Positions 9,301 through 17,124 of a stretch of DNA of 35,226 bases are shown here, one piece after another; position 1 is the stretch's first letter; each line of letters begins with the position of its first letter. Made by a program: the position numbers and the translations under genes. This DNA comes from Planctomycetaceae bacterium (GTDB lineage: Bacteria > Planctomycetota > Planctomycetia > Pirellulales > Thermoguttaceae). The notes beneath the pieces are model-generated. The model made no database searches. It saw only the letters and a list, made by a program, of their open reading frames with translations, and was not told where the DNA came from. The stretch is from the NCBI GenBank assembly GCA_012719125.1, contig JAAYAY010000160.1, positions 1-35,226 on the forward strand. Direction: 5' to 3'.

Positions 9301-9669
9301 TGCCTGAGGGAAGAGTCTGGATCAATGTCGACCTCACTCCGCCAGACATGTGCCGTCGCCTTGGCCAACTACCCGTCCGAGTGGGCCCATCGGGTACTCG
9401 CCGAGCAACTGGCCAACCGTCGCAACCCGGTCTCGCTCCGTGTCACCTGTGCAAAGACACTAGCCATCCGTGCTGACAGCGATGCCTTGGCTGCGCTGTT
9501 CTCGACCGCGAGGGGATGCGACGACCGCGACCAAGTCAGGCTTGCGTGTGTTGAGGCGTTGGGCCAGTTCCATGCCTTGGCGAGAGAAGCGCTCACGGAG
9601 TTGCAGGACGATGCCGCCTTGTCGGCCGAGGTTCGCGCCGCCGCGCGCAGCAAACTGGGGGTGACGTGA
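6352..9669 (+). CDS. Lon-like (S16) protease - NACHT NTPase - HEAT protein
   Basis: 1105 residues, three parts. Residues ~200-370 resemble the Lon S16 peptidase domain. S281 lies in 'GGDSIGL', matching Lon's G-x-S-A-G nucleophile, and K323 lies in 'VGGIPAKARAA', matching Lon's general-base lysine. Their 42-residue spacing is close to the 43 typical of Lon, and 'LTGAVDSRGNVHQVGGIPAK' between them follows the Lon pattern. Residues ~475-700 are a NACHT NTPase: Walker A 'GEPGEGKT' at 484-491, Walker B 'LDALDEL' at 580-586, and 'LLTSR' as sensor 1. The last ~130 residues form HEAT-like repeats. The architecture suggests a STAND switch that activates its own N-terminal protease on ligand recognition; that is inference. 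It probably belongs to the 2524-11707 operon. The ATG at 6352 lacks a strong ribosome site, but no better start is evident. Confidence 0.85.
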   Translation: MEQRPPSLNTNANWLQAKLPGGPNALWTWGQRHLQGTDSNPSGEVADPISALEQWLKDVDSWKLWREAFGVGAGQAWSHAIAMGRVLLAAAYLNSSRDEDKWIAHLTQACRAYSYRLASTKDISSARLHPKTVDCFDNNDLQTRLRDADCFLRKLEETAPELCVGAARVRSALASFFAQDQATEVLLGTRRHIVRVPILLELLGVGRVKTLTAEWYQRDAQDRVLLADPVRLGCATFDKDFRKALRIAWEYARERFSQGSLVRWWLELAVDRESSRLGGDSIGLPLAAALEGLSKKMSFDRVGLTGAVDSRGNVHQVGGIPAKARAAYREGIRSLVLSRNDFGQFKDTLERAEDLKGLQVFLSETVSQALEEHLVRRVNDFLDFLDRLARAVLVENLQYLPSHLAGAKARTLHDFCLPPRVLDEKELEDANRSRHRDLRSNGRPAPYLYSSEELLKSEVVRRFRLASFDTLYPGSARKHCILRGEPGEGKTVTLALRVARGCLQLAEAIRQSQVSLASDDCLVPLFLALSTAAARSNPRLPDLLSLAMEETLRLAYGSEPPRLADWLRNKVRVRQFALHLDALDELPDHLHPDLGRQLEGLGDLPVLLTSRVTVADAHRRLVKPARFRLVPFGLEEVQEYVERYFAGHPQQAITARELERQLRRSSGPHLAMLPLVLALLCDRRATYPGEEFPATQTELLHLALHGMLERGDARRHSARRVQRDDAKEAVLAVVSWRFYARGPLPIRQATLVPLLAGELCRFKSDNPPQDLAPPVSGEALLNEFLQDGILVVLGPADYRFALRSFHEYCLAKWIAAEFPQLDPPADQSRGLRGWQNWFRRHPKPNPQDQFVKAIKDWQVWRGARKGWPDDDWDIPLSVTPYGDREWENVWPLVVGLLDRARSRWLLDHLFNEVPWKEEVRESNPDWVRLRQCIRESSERTREQMGEQATKLFENERNGLFARQGLAQFLGCVCGHDAEQALTKCLREESGSMSTSLRQTCAVALANYPSEWAHRVLAEQLANRRNPVSLRVTCAKTLAIRADSDALAALFSTARGCDDRDQVRLACVEALGQFHALAREALTELQDDAALSAEVRAAARSKLGVT

Positions 9670-9757
9670 CAACCAACAGACGATTCGCTCCGGTGAGCCG
9701 AATCAATATGACAAGGGCTTCCGTAGCGAATTCGTTCCATAACCACAGAGCCCGATC

Positions 9758-10510
9758 ATGCATAGCGAACAATTTGAGAAATTGAGGACATTCTTGGCGG
9801 AAATACCGGATGACGTGGCCCGCGTCGAAGGCCCCGTCGAGTACGAAGGCGCAGATGGCCCGTTCGTCGTCATCTTCACTCATGACTGGTCTAACCAGGC
9901 GGCCCGGACAGCCGAGGCCACCCTCCTCAGCCGTTGTGCCGAGCAACACCTGATTCGGGTATTCGGCACCACAGGCACGGCCGGGAGGGAGATGGCGGAC
10001 GGACTCCAGCCGTTTCGGGTCTTTACCGACCAGGATACGATCTTCTGGGTCTCGGAGTATATGCTCCGGGAGGGAAAGATCGGCAGCATTGCCTTCCTGG
10101 GACTGGTCTCTAGCGCGGATTTGGCCCTCGTCGGCTTGGAGGACGAGAAGCAGTACGCTGAGGTTCGGCGGTTCTTCTCAGACCACGATTACATGGGGTT
10201 CAGCCAGGCAAACGAGCGGCGGTTCCCGATCCTCGTCGACAACCTGCTCGCAGCTCTGCGTGAGGAGGGCGAGTCGATCGGTGGCGCCACCCTAATCGCC
10301 GAGGAGTACCTTCCGTTCAAGCGGGTGCTGACAGAGCAGCGGATTGGGCACGTGGTGGTCCGGTCGCTCTCGAAGGGTGCGAATCAGGCTTGCAGTATGG
10401 ATCCCCACGACCGTGACCGCGACGATCCTACGAAGATGGACCCAATGCAGCGGATGTTTGAAGACGAGGAGGCCGCGAAGCGGGCCCGCAAGGCCCTCAA
10501 CCGGGGTTGA
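9758..10510 (+). CDS. Unknown 250-residue protein
   Basis: Not recognised. The 250-residue protein appears alpha/beta in its first ~170 residues ('GPFVVIFTHDWSNQAARTAE', 'KIGSIAFLGLVSSADLALVG') and ends in a charged, probably disordered tail rich in Asp, Lys and Arg after residue ~215. There is no signal peptide, membrane segment or obvious nucleotide-binding motif. It lies 88 bases after the Lon-NACHT-HEAT gene and nine bases before the next gene, on the same strand. The close spacing to 10520 suggests that these two are translated together. It could be a substrate or partner of the Lon-NACHT protein, but nothing in the sequence settles this. Confidence 0.75.
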   Translation: MHSEQFEKLRTFLAEIPDDVARVEGPVEYEGADGPFVVIFTHDWSNQAARTAEATLLSRCAEQHLIRVFGTTGTAGREMADGLQPFRVFTDQDTIFWVSEYMLREGKIGSIAFLGLVSSADLALVGLEDEKQYAEVRRFFSDHDYMGFSQANERRFPILVDNLLAALREEGESIGGATLIAEEYLPFKRVLTEQRIGHVVVRSLSKGANQACSMDPHDRDRDDPTKMDPMQRMFEDEEAAKRARKALNRG

Positions 10511-10519
10511 GGTGACTAC

Positions 10520-11707
10520 ATGGCACGAATTGCATCGGTCACAACCAAGATGACTCGGACGCGACCGGTCCTCCGTCGACCGGGACGATTTAGCTGGGCT
10601 GACGTCCGGCAGGGACTTTTTTTTCTCGATTGCCGAGCGGCCCGCGCGGCCGCGGGGACGGTAGGGGCGATCGGGCGGGGCGGACGATTCCGGATCTGGT
10701 CCGAAACCGGCGAAGACCTCGATACTCTCGTGCAGGACCTCGATGCGGCCGGCTGGTCCGCGATGGCAGACGTGCTCGCGGGTGATCCTCCGTCTGGACC
10801 AAGCCGGCTTATGACGTTCGACAACCGGGAGGCCTTCGCGGCCTACCACCGGCCGCTCCGGGCCTACCGACTTGGCCCCTTCGCCTGCATCTCGGGCTGG
10901 CGCAGCCCGCGGGTCGCGGTGTGCCGGGAGGAGGTGGACTGCTTCCCCAGCGAGGTAAGGGATGCCCTTGCCTTGGCCCTCGGTTACACCCTCGCTCAGG
11001 CGCGGGTCCGCGCGTCGAGCCCGAAGTGGGTTCTCCACGGACTGACGTTCCGAGTTGCGACCCGAGTCGCATGGGCAACTCGGGCCCCCGGCTGGCAAGT
11101 CCGGTTCCTCAGGGCCGCCCTCTTCCGGGGCGAGCTAGCCACTGCCGTGGAGTTGTTCGATCAGGTTGACGAGTTATTCGCCGAAGGCTCCAACGCGGAC
11201 GGCAGGACCGACTTAGGATGGCTGCGGTTCGCGGCCCAGTCTGCCAGCTTGATTGACTTCCTGGCCGAAACCAATCGCCCGAAGTGGGACGATTTCGTCG
11301 CCCGGCTCAGCTCCACGCGCGACCCGCTCCAGCTATGCGAGGCCGTCTTCCGCCGGTTCCCGGACGACCTCATCGTGGATTGGGTCGATTGGTTTCGGCA
11401 GCGCGATCCCGGACCACATCTCGAACCTCCGCCAACTGTGCGGACGGAGATTGACCGGCTGACCGGAGTCATCAGGGACGCCGCGGGGCCAACGTCGGCG
11501 CGCATGGCGGCTATCCGCAGACTCGCACGCGGCGGACACGCCTGGGGCTGCCGGGCCGTGATCGAAGTGGTTGATAATGACAACGTTGAGTTGAGTGAGG
11601 CCGCGGTTAGGGCGCTCGAAGACATCTCGGGAGAGCGACAAGGGGACACTGCATCGGCGTGGTCAAGGTGGCTTGCCGATCTGCCTGTGAATGCCGCTGG
11701 CTCCTAA
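10520..11707 (+). CDS. Unknown 395-residue protein, possible helical-repeat C-terminus
   Basis: The 395-residue protein starts at an ATG with GAGG eight bases upstream and lies nine bases after the previous gene. Its N-terminal ~30 residues are very basic. Residues ~170-270 look helical. Residues ~310-385 contain two HEAT/ARM-like helices pairs ('AAIRRLARGGHAWGCRAVIE' and 'LSEAAVRALEDISGE'), echoing the repeats elsewhere in this cluster. No catalytic motif was recognised. A run of eight T's at 10617-10624 inside the coding sequence is a possible slippage site or sequencing-error risk, but the frame continues cleanly across it. It appears to be the last gene of the run that begins at 2524. Confidence 0.7.
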   Translation: MARIASVTTKMTRTRPVLRRPGRFSWADVRQGLFFLDCRAARAAAGTVGAIGRGGRFRIWSETGEDLDTLVQDLDAAGWSAMADVLAGDPPSGPSRLMTFDNREAFAAYHRPLRAYRLGPFACISGWRSPRVAVCREEVDCFPSEVRDALALALGYTLAQARVRASSPKWVLHGLTFRVATRVAWATRAPGWQVRFLRAALFRGELATAVELFDQVDELFAEGSNADGRTDLGWLRFAAQSASLIDFLAETNRPKWDDFVARLSSTRDPLQLCEAVFRRFPDDLIVDWVDWFRQRDPGPHLEPPPTVRTEIDRLTGVIRDAAGPTSARMAAIRRLARGGHAWGCRAVIEVVDNDNVELSEAAVRALEDISGERQGDTASAWSRWLADLPVNAAGS

Positions 11708-12153
11708 TCTGGCTCAAGTGAGGGGAAGCTGTATGGCGGGGCTTGGCTGCCGAACACCAATCCGATGTGATGGCGTTGAGTCAAGACACTGTGACGTACA
11801 TCAGACCAACCTGTGACGACATTCTGGACTTTTCGGCGCCGGTTGTCGACGGAATCGCCAATACCGGGCTGTGGGAAGATCAGCCGCCGGTGACCGAATC
11901 ACATGAGTTAGTGATTACCTCCTTCGGATACTTGGCCAGATGACACAGCACGTGAGTTACGCGGTCCAATGAATGTGGCATCCCTCGTCCGCACGCGGTC
12001 GGCGGAGCGCCCCGAGCGATCGAAGTGGCGACCCTCGACCCGCTCAACATGGATGCCATCCAATTGCGGCAAGAAGCGTTGCACCTCCAGACTCGAAGCA
12101 GAAAGTTGCTATACAACGGTTATCTAAAGAGCTCCAGAAGCGGACGTAGGAAA
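11708..12153. other. Intergenic gap between the two Lon/NACHT modules
   Basis: About 450 bases without a convincing gene. A 57-codon frame from ATG 11770 to 11943 lacks a ribosome site and family features. The frame of the next gene is open back to a GTG at 12025, but those residues do not look protein-like. Bases 12115-12133 repeat 5810-5828 exactly over 19 bases, and the reading frame there gives the same peptide core (RLSKEL), which may be a relic of a copied coding segment. A promoter for the 12154-15703 module is expected here, but no clear -35/-10 pair was seen. Confidence 0.4.
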
Positions 12154-13419
12154 ATGGCAAAACTCAGTTGGCTTGAGCGTATAAGGCAGATTGTGGAACG
12201 TAGTGATGACGGTGCGGCATGGACGCCGAACCGTCTAGACGCCGATTTCTTCGGCGAATCCTCTTGCCTACCATACGCCTTTCGTAAAGCGATTGAGGCT
12301 GCCGATACGCTCGGGAGCCTCAACGACCTGGAAGTTCTCTTGTCACGCCTTGAGAAGGTACCGTACTTTGAGTACATTTACGCTGATGAAGAAGTTCGTA
12401 AGCAGGGCCGTCTTTTGCTTTTGGGGATGGCCAAAACAATTCGAGCCGGCTGTCAGTATATCCTTGCAGGAAAACAGCCCACGGATGAAGCAATCGGATT
12501 ACTCCGCCAGGCGGCTGAGACATACAACGACGCATGGCCTTGGCCTTGGGTCGGCGCCCCTCCAAGCACACCGCCGAGTGGTGAGAAATTGTTCCTCGAA
12601 TATTCGGCTTTATGCATGGACTGCGTACCCATGACGACGCCCGGTTTCTGGGTCGTTTGGGATTTGCTGGATCGACTGCTCGGCGACCGGCCTGACAGGG
12701 CCAAGCCCCGAGTATCTGGCGCGGACTTGCCGGTCCCGCTCTACTCGCCGAGCAGGGGTGGCGAAATGGCGCTCCTTACCATCGACTTAGTTCACGACGG
12801 CGGAAGCGTTTTCTGCCCCGACCCGCTGGGGATGGGGCTTACGACCTTGAAGAGCGACTTGCGTGAATCCATGCAGCACGTCTTCGATCTGTCGGGTCTG
12901 CGGAACCAAGGTTGTCGAGGTCGCTGGCGGATTACCACCCACCAGCCCGAGGCTGAAGGACCGGATCAGGCCGACCTTCACGTGCCCTATTTTCATGGCC
13001 GGTCCCTGGAAGCGGCAACTTGCTGTATTCTTTGGGCCGCATTGGGTGCAATTCCGGGCCGCGAGGAGATTGCCAAGGAACTCTTGCCGCTGGACAGCAA
13101 AGCCACGATCTCAGCGGAGCTCGGAGATCGGGACGGCGAAGACAGGGACCCACGCAGAATCTCTCTGAAGTTGGTGGATGCTCTTCCCTTCAAGCGTGAT
13201 GCGGCAGAACGAGCCGGGTTGAACTTCATGGTGGTGGCGTCCGACGAGGTTGCGGTTTCGCTGAGCACCGACCGTCTGGACGTCTTGCCGCTAAAAACTG
13301 TCGGTGAGGCATTCGACCACTTGCTCCGGTGTAGTCGCTACGTTCGCAACTACCAGCAGAATGTGCGGAGAAAGTGGGACAACCGCTGGCCGTTGGTCCT
13401 AGGGGAAGACGATGCCTGA
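12154..13419 (+). CDS. Stand-alone Lon-like (S16) protease, NACHT-SUMF1 partner
   Basis: 421 residues from ATG 12154, which has GTAGG a few bases upstream; a GTG at 12025 would add 43 unconvincing residues. The second half follows the S16 Lon fold in order. 'GEMALLTIDLV' is an early strand. 'GMGLTTLKSDLRESMQHVF' resembles Lon's 'G-x-L-G-x-V-M-K-E-S' helix. 'QADLHVPYFHGRSLEAA' aligns with 'D-I-H-V-H-V-P...G-P-S-A-G', placing the nucleophile at S284. 'ALPFKRDAAERAG' aligns with the 'V-G-G-I-x-E-K-x-x-A-A' segment, placing the catalytic lysine at K347. The S-K gap is 63 residues because of an insertion, longer than Lon's ~43, so activity needs testing. There is no AAA+ domain of its own. The stop overlaps the next gene's start by eight bases, so the NACHT-SUMF1 protein is the obvious partner, mirroring the fused Lon-NACHT protein at 6352. 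Confidence 0.65.
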   Translation: MAKLSWLERIRQIVERSDDGAAWTPNRLDADFFGESSCLPYAFRKAIEAADTLGSLNDLEVLLSRLEKVPYFEYIYADEEVRKQGRLLLLGMAKTIRAGCQYILAGKQPTDEAIGLLRQAAETYNDAWPWPWVGAPPSTPPSGEKLFLEYSALCMDCVPMTTPGFWVVWDLLDRLLGDRPDRAKPRVSGADLPVPLYSPSRGGEMALLTIDLVHDGGSVFCPDPLGMGLTTLKSDLRESMQHVFDLSGLRNQGCRGRWRITTHQPEAEGPDQADLHVPYFHGRSLEAATCCILWAALGAIPGREEIAKELLPLDSKATISAELGDRDGEDRDPRRISLKLVDALPFKRDAAERAGLNFMVVASDEVAVSLSTDRLDVLPLKTVGEAFDHLLRCSRYVRNYQQNVRRKWDNRWPLVLGEDDA

Positions 13420-15703
13420 GCGTCCGCCGTTTCTGGCTACGCAAGGTTTGTGGGTCCTGCCGCCACACCAGGAGGACCCGCGCCAATATCTTTCAGCCGC
13501 GTTCCTGCAAAGTCAGAAGGAATCGAACGGACCGCACAAATCTGTTTCCCAAAACGAAGAAAAACCGGGCCCGTGGGTTCCACTTCCGCGCAAGTCGTTG
13601 ACCTCCAATTGGGTCGAACTGGACGGGCAGCCGGGATTCCGCCTCGACCGCACGGTGCTCGTTTCCGACGCGGGCATCGGCAAGACGACGAACCTTGAGT
13701 GGCTGCACTCCCAATTGAACGAACCGGGCGGCGAGACCGTGGCCTTCCTGGTCAAAGTCGCCGAGTTGCCCATGGACCCGGAAGAACTCCTGCCCAAGGT
13801 GCTGCTGCGCCAGTTCCGATTGGCCGCGGGTAATGGCCACAACCGAGTTAGAAGCCAAAAGAAACGATTGTTGGAACGATTGCAGCGGCAAGGTCGGCTC
13901 GTGTTGCTGCTGGATGCCCTTGACCAGACGCCGGAGGACAACGCTTGGATTCTGCGAAGCCTCAAGGATCTCTCGAACGATCCTCTCTGGCAGGAATGCC
14001 GGATCGTGATCAGCAGCCGGTTCTTCGCCGTGCACCAGTGGTGGGACAAGTTGTTTGCGGGAGATCCAAGCTGGCGATTCGTACAACTGCAAGAGTTCAG
14101 CGAGCCCGAGCAACGTGCAACCCTCGGCGATCGCTACGACGCGATCCCCGCGGAAGCGAGGCAAATCCTCTCCGTGCCGCGCGTGCTCGATTATGTGCGT
14201 CAGATGAAGGATGAAGATCTGTCGGCGCTCCGCACGGCCAGCGACGTGTACTGGTTTGCTACGAAAGGCATGCTAACGGACGGGGTACTCGCTCGCGAGG
14301 CCCAGGGGCTCGACCCCGACGAAGCGCAACTGCTGTTGTCGGCAATCGCCTTGGAGATGACCGCGGCAGGCAACTTCGACAGGGCCGAGGTGAACGAGGT
14401 GTTCAAAGGCCGGATCGCCGACCGCTGCTGTGACTACTACGAACGACAAGGCATCCGAACGGTGCGGAACAGAGATTGGATCGCGTGGTGCCGCAAGAAA
14501 CTGAACCGACTGTCGGCGATGAATACGTTTCTCGAGAACGGCATGCTGGAAGCCGGCTGTACTCGCCAGATCCAGTGGCGCAACCGTTCGCTGCAGGAAT
14601 TCTATGCCGCGCTCTGGCTATCCAAGTTCGGCTGCGAGCAAGACGCACAGGGCGTGTGGGATCGGGTGGAGTTCGGCAGGCGGGTCTCTTTGAGCGGTCT
14701 GTCTGAAGACCAGGGCAACAACCTGTACTATTGGCTATGGCGATACGCGGCCGAGATGCCCGCTGACGCGCGGCAGGGGGTGGCGTGGATCGGTGCGATG
14801 CGCCCGTTGTACCAAACAGGCGACGGAACTGCGCAGGGCACACGTCGCTGGTCAGAGATGATCTACCGCAGTTGGAGGACGATGACCCTCGCGCGACAAG
14901 ACGATCCTATAAAGGCTTGCTACCAAGAAGACCTGCTCACACCATTCCAGGAAGAGTTTAAGCGAGAACTCTGCAGCGGCGTGCGTGGTAGCAGCAAGCG
15001 GAGCGTGGCTCGCGGACTTCTGGCGGAGTTCCGTCTGGTCCCAAAAAATTACCACTCCCCGGAGGACCTCGAATTCACTATGGGCTCGCCATGGTGCGCT
15101 GGGGAACCGTGCTTCTATCCCGAGCAGCCTCGGAAGACGAAGCTCGACCGTCCCTTTGAACTGGCGTGTTTCCCTGTGACGAACGAGCAGTATGAGCTGT
15201 TCAACCCGCGGCACGACCTCTTGCGGCATGCGAGCAGTCTTGGCAATCGAAATCCAGCGACGTACGTGAATTGGCTGGACGCGTGGTGTTTCTGCCTATG
15301 GCTGGGCGAGGAGTACAGGTTGTTGACCGAGAAAGAATGGGAGTTTGCCTGTCGGGCCGGTTCACAGGGTTACTTCTCCTTGGGGGAGGATGGCCGTGAG
15401 GTCGACCTTCAAATGCTCGGGGACTACGCTTGGTACTACAACAATTCGGGGATCACGACACATCCAGTCGGCGAGAAGAAAGCGAATCTCTGGGGCCTGT
15501 GCGATATGCACGGCAACGTGTGGGAGTGGTGCGACGGCAGGTATGATAAGGATGCCACGGACCGCGTGTGCCGCGGTGGCTGTTACCATTTGAGCGAAGC
15601 CTCCTGCGTGTCGTCGAACCATTACCCATTCCGGCCGGAGGACCGCCACGGCGACGTGGGCTTCCGTGTTGCCCGTGTTGCCGTCGCGGGAAAAACGAGT
15701 TAG
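13412..15703 (+). CDS. NACHT-SUMF1 protein, divergent copy B
   Basis: 763 residues, complete. A short N-terminal segment ('ATQGLWVLPPHQEDPRQYLS') matches the equivalent part of the copy at 27878. The NACHT domain has Walker A 'DAGIGKT' at 86-92, Walker B 'LLLDALDQ' (D168, D171) and 'VISSR' as sensor 1. A helical region follows to ~540. Residues ~550-763 are a SUMF1 domain with '[17 protein letters not shown]' and terminal 'GFRVAR'. It lacks the two catalytic cysteines in the FGE spacing, so ligand binding is more likely than formylglycine formation. It is clearly the same family as the other three copies but much more diverged across its whole length. The gene starts inside the end of the Lon-like gene (ATG at 13412, upstream stop at 13419), which implies coupled translation and a two-gene sensor-plus-protease unit. 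Confidence 0.9.
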   Translation: MPERPPFLATQGLWVLPPHQEDPRQYLSAAFLQSQKESNGPHKSVSQNEEKPGPWVPLPRKSLTSNWVELDGQPGFRLDRTVLVSDAGIGKTTNLEWLHSQLNEPGGETVAFLVKVAELPMDPEELLPKVLLRQFRLAAGNGHNRVRSQKKRLLERLQRQGRLVLLLDALDQTPEDNAWILRSLKDLSNDPLWQECRIVISSRFFAVHQWWDKLFAGDPSWRFVQLQEFSEPEQRATLGDRYDAIPAEARQILSVPRVLDYVRQMKDEDLSALRTASDVYWFATKGMLTDGVLAREAQGLDPDEAQLLLSAIALEMTAAGNFDRAEVNEVFKGRIADRCCDYYERQGIRTVRNRDWIAWCRKKLNRLSAMNTFLENGMLEAGCTRQIQWRNRSLQEFYAALWLSKFGCEQDAQGVWDRVEFGRRVSLSGLSEDQGNNLYYWLWRYAAEMPADARQGVAWIGAMRPLYQTGDGTAQGTRRWSEMIYRSWRTMTLARQDDPIKACYQEDLLTPFQEEFKRELCSGVRGSSKRSVARGLLAEFRLVPKNYHSPEDLEFTMGSPWCAGEPCFYPEQPRKTKLDRPFELACFPVTNEQYELFNPRHDLLRHASSLGNRNPATYVNWLDAWCFCLWLGEEYRLLTEKEWEFACRAGSQGYFSLGEDGREVDLQMLGDYAWYYNNSGITTHPVGEKKANLWGLCDMHGNVWEWCDGRYDKDATDRVCRGGCYHLSEASCVSSNHYPFRPEDRHGDVGFRVARVAVAGKTS

Positions 15704-15925
15704 GTGGCCAAACCACGCGGAGCCCGGCAGGCCGTCCCTCCGTATCATTCTCCGTCGTCAAGATATCGTTGCTCCCGAGTGCCTTTACTTAATCGTGGAG
15801 CAACACCGGCCGTTTTCACTCGTAGGCGCCGTGGAGCGAACGGAGCTCATCAACGCCGGCGCCAGTTGCGGCGCGCACACGAGGATGCCGATTCTGAATC
15901 GCGGTGGCGGCCAACGGAGGAACCC

Positions 15926-16003
15926 ATGCGCCGTCACCCCCGCGATTGCAGGATGATCGCGCAAGACGTGCGTCGTTCTCTCAGTGCAGGGAGAAGCTCA
16001 TGA
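15926..16003 (+). CDS. Possible 25-residue leader ORF
   Basis: ATG 15926 has GGAGG five bases upstream and gives a 25-residue arginine-rich peptide whose TGA overlaps the next ATG as ATGA. The strong ribosome site and the overlap suggest translation feeding into the ORF at 16000. The peptide itself has no recognisable features, and the frame is open upstream to 15704 with similarly unconvincing residues. The rest of 15704-15925 contains nothing I can identify. Confidence 0.3.
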   Translation: MRRHPRDCRMIAQDVRRSLSAGRSS

Positions 16004-16782
16004 GCCAGCTCAGAATCAAACCGACCCGCGCCGCCGACAAGCAATGCGCGCTCTCACGCGTGCGGAAGATATGCCACAAATCGGCACCAGCAGGCTACGT
16101 GATTGCGCACAACCTGGCCATATCCGCCGATGGTCTGCAGGCGCTCCTCGCCGGCGACAAAGAACGGTGCGGCCGCGCGGCAGACTGGCCCGATTTTCAG
16201 CCTCTGGCTGAAGACGCGTGGAATGCGATCTGGCCATTGCTCGCCCCACAGTCTAGAACACAGTCGCTCCTGACGATCCTGCTAGACGCTTTGAACGGCG
16301 GACTATGCTCAATTTTTGGCCTGGGGGACAGCCTAATGTCTCTAACGGCGCTGGAAGGCTTTGTCGGTCTGGGCGACCAATGCAAGCCTTATGACAAAAT
16401 GCTTCACGGACCGCGAGGGCAAAGGGAGGCCGCTGCACTTGCCTTGGGGGCGCTGCCTACGAATCGCACAGCGGCGCGAGAACACGGGCGGATTGGGAGA
16501 CTGAGGCAGCAGCCATCAAGCCCGAATTGGGCGGACAGATCTCCCGCTCCGACCAAGTCCGCCCGGGCAGGAGCCGTGACGTTCGCTCCGCCTGGCGTTT
16601 GGAGCAGTTGCAGCCCGTCGTTGAGCCACACCGGCATCGACCTCCAGCCTTGCTGCGCCAGCAAAGTTCTCGCCCGCGACTGCGATGACTCGTCGGATGT
16701 CAGAAGAATGCAGGAGCACGCAGCTCCAGCACCCGGCGGCTTGAAGCTGATCAGCCCCGATCCGAGATCGCGCTGGAGATAA
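16000..16782 (+). CDS. Hypothetical protein, probably decayed at its 3' end
   Basis: From ATG 16000 (GGGAGAAG just upstream) the frame gives 260 residues. Residues 1-155 look protein-like, with helices such as 'DAWNAIWPLLAPQ' and 'LLTILLDALNGGLCSIFG'. After about base 16470 the translation turns into Ser/Pro/Arg-rich text typical of the wrong frame. The opposite strand looks more coding there (16480-16960). I do not recognise a family. The likely history is a gene cut by a rearrangement, with the original 3' end lost and the frame continuing by chance. Confidence 0.35.
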   Translation: MSQLRIKPTRAADKQCALSRVRKICHKSAPAGYVIAHNLAISADGLQALLAGDKERCGRAADWPDFQPLAEDAWNAIWPLLAPQSRTQSLLTILLDALNGGLCSIFGLGDSLMSLTALEGFVGLGDQCKPYDKMLHGPRGQREAAALALGALPTNRTAAREHGRIGRLRQQPSSPNWADRSPAPTKSARAGAVTFAPPGVWSSCSPSLSHTGIDLQPCCASKVLARDCDDSSDVRRMQEHAAPAPGGLKLISPDPRSRWR

Positions 16783-17078
16783 TCGACGACGGCCCGCACC
16801 GGGTTGTTGACGTACCCGCCACCCTCACGATTCATGTCCCCGGGCGAAAGCCATCGCTCGAAGAGGCCCAGCCAGTGCACACTGATGATCGCGATTTGAA
16901 TGAGTGAAGCGTTGGGGCCCCCAAGCAGAAAGGCACCCCCGCCCCCCCAAAGTGAGCATCGCGAGTCGAGATCTGTGCGTTTCCGACAAAAAATGGGCGA
17001 GCTACTGCCTTTTCTGTACTCGGACCGCTTCCTTACACCCGTGTTGGCGGCGGGGCAGTCTCGTGTCATGTTTTTCAC
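16404..17078 (-). pseudogene. Opposite-strand coding remnant
   Basis: On the minus strand, bases ~16960 to ~16480 read as plausible protein ('HWLGLFERWLSPGDMNREG', 'NNPVRAVVDYLQRDLGSGLI', 'LLAQQGWRSMPVWLNDGLQ') with strong third-position GC preference. The surrounding parts of the 224-codon frame do not look coding, and no good start or ribosome site was found. It is not a family I recognise. The best guess is a fragment of a larger gene broken by the same event that truncated the ORF at 16000. Bases 16783-17124 contain no other gene candidate. Confidence 0.3.
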
Positions 17079-17124
17079 CCAAGAGCAAACGATAAATCAC
17101 TGAAACCCTGGGAGAATCAGATCC

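Noticed and set aside
10617-10624. Run of eight T's as a phase-variation or frameshift site
   Set aside because: The reading frame continues normally on both sides; no evidence of switching.
11743-11943. Small ORF after the 395-residue gene
   Set aside because: TTG or ATG start without a ribosome site, no recognisable features.
12025-12153. Upstream GTG extension of the Lon-like gene
   Set aside because: The extra 43 residues do not look protein-like, and ATG 12154 has its own ribosome site.
15704-16003. 99-codon frame after NACHT copy B
   Set aside because: Arg-rich, low-complexity translation; only the last 25 codons have a plausible ribosome site.
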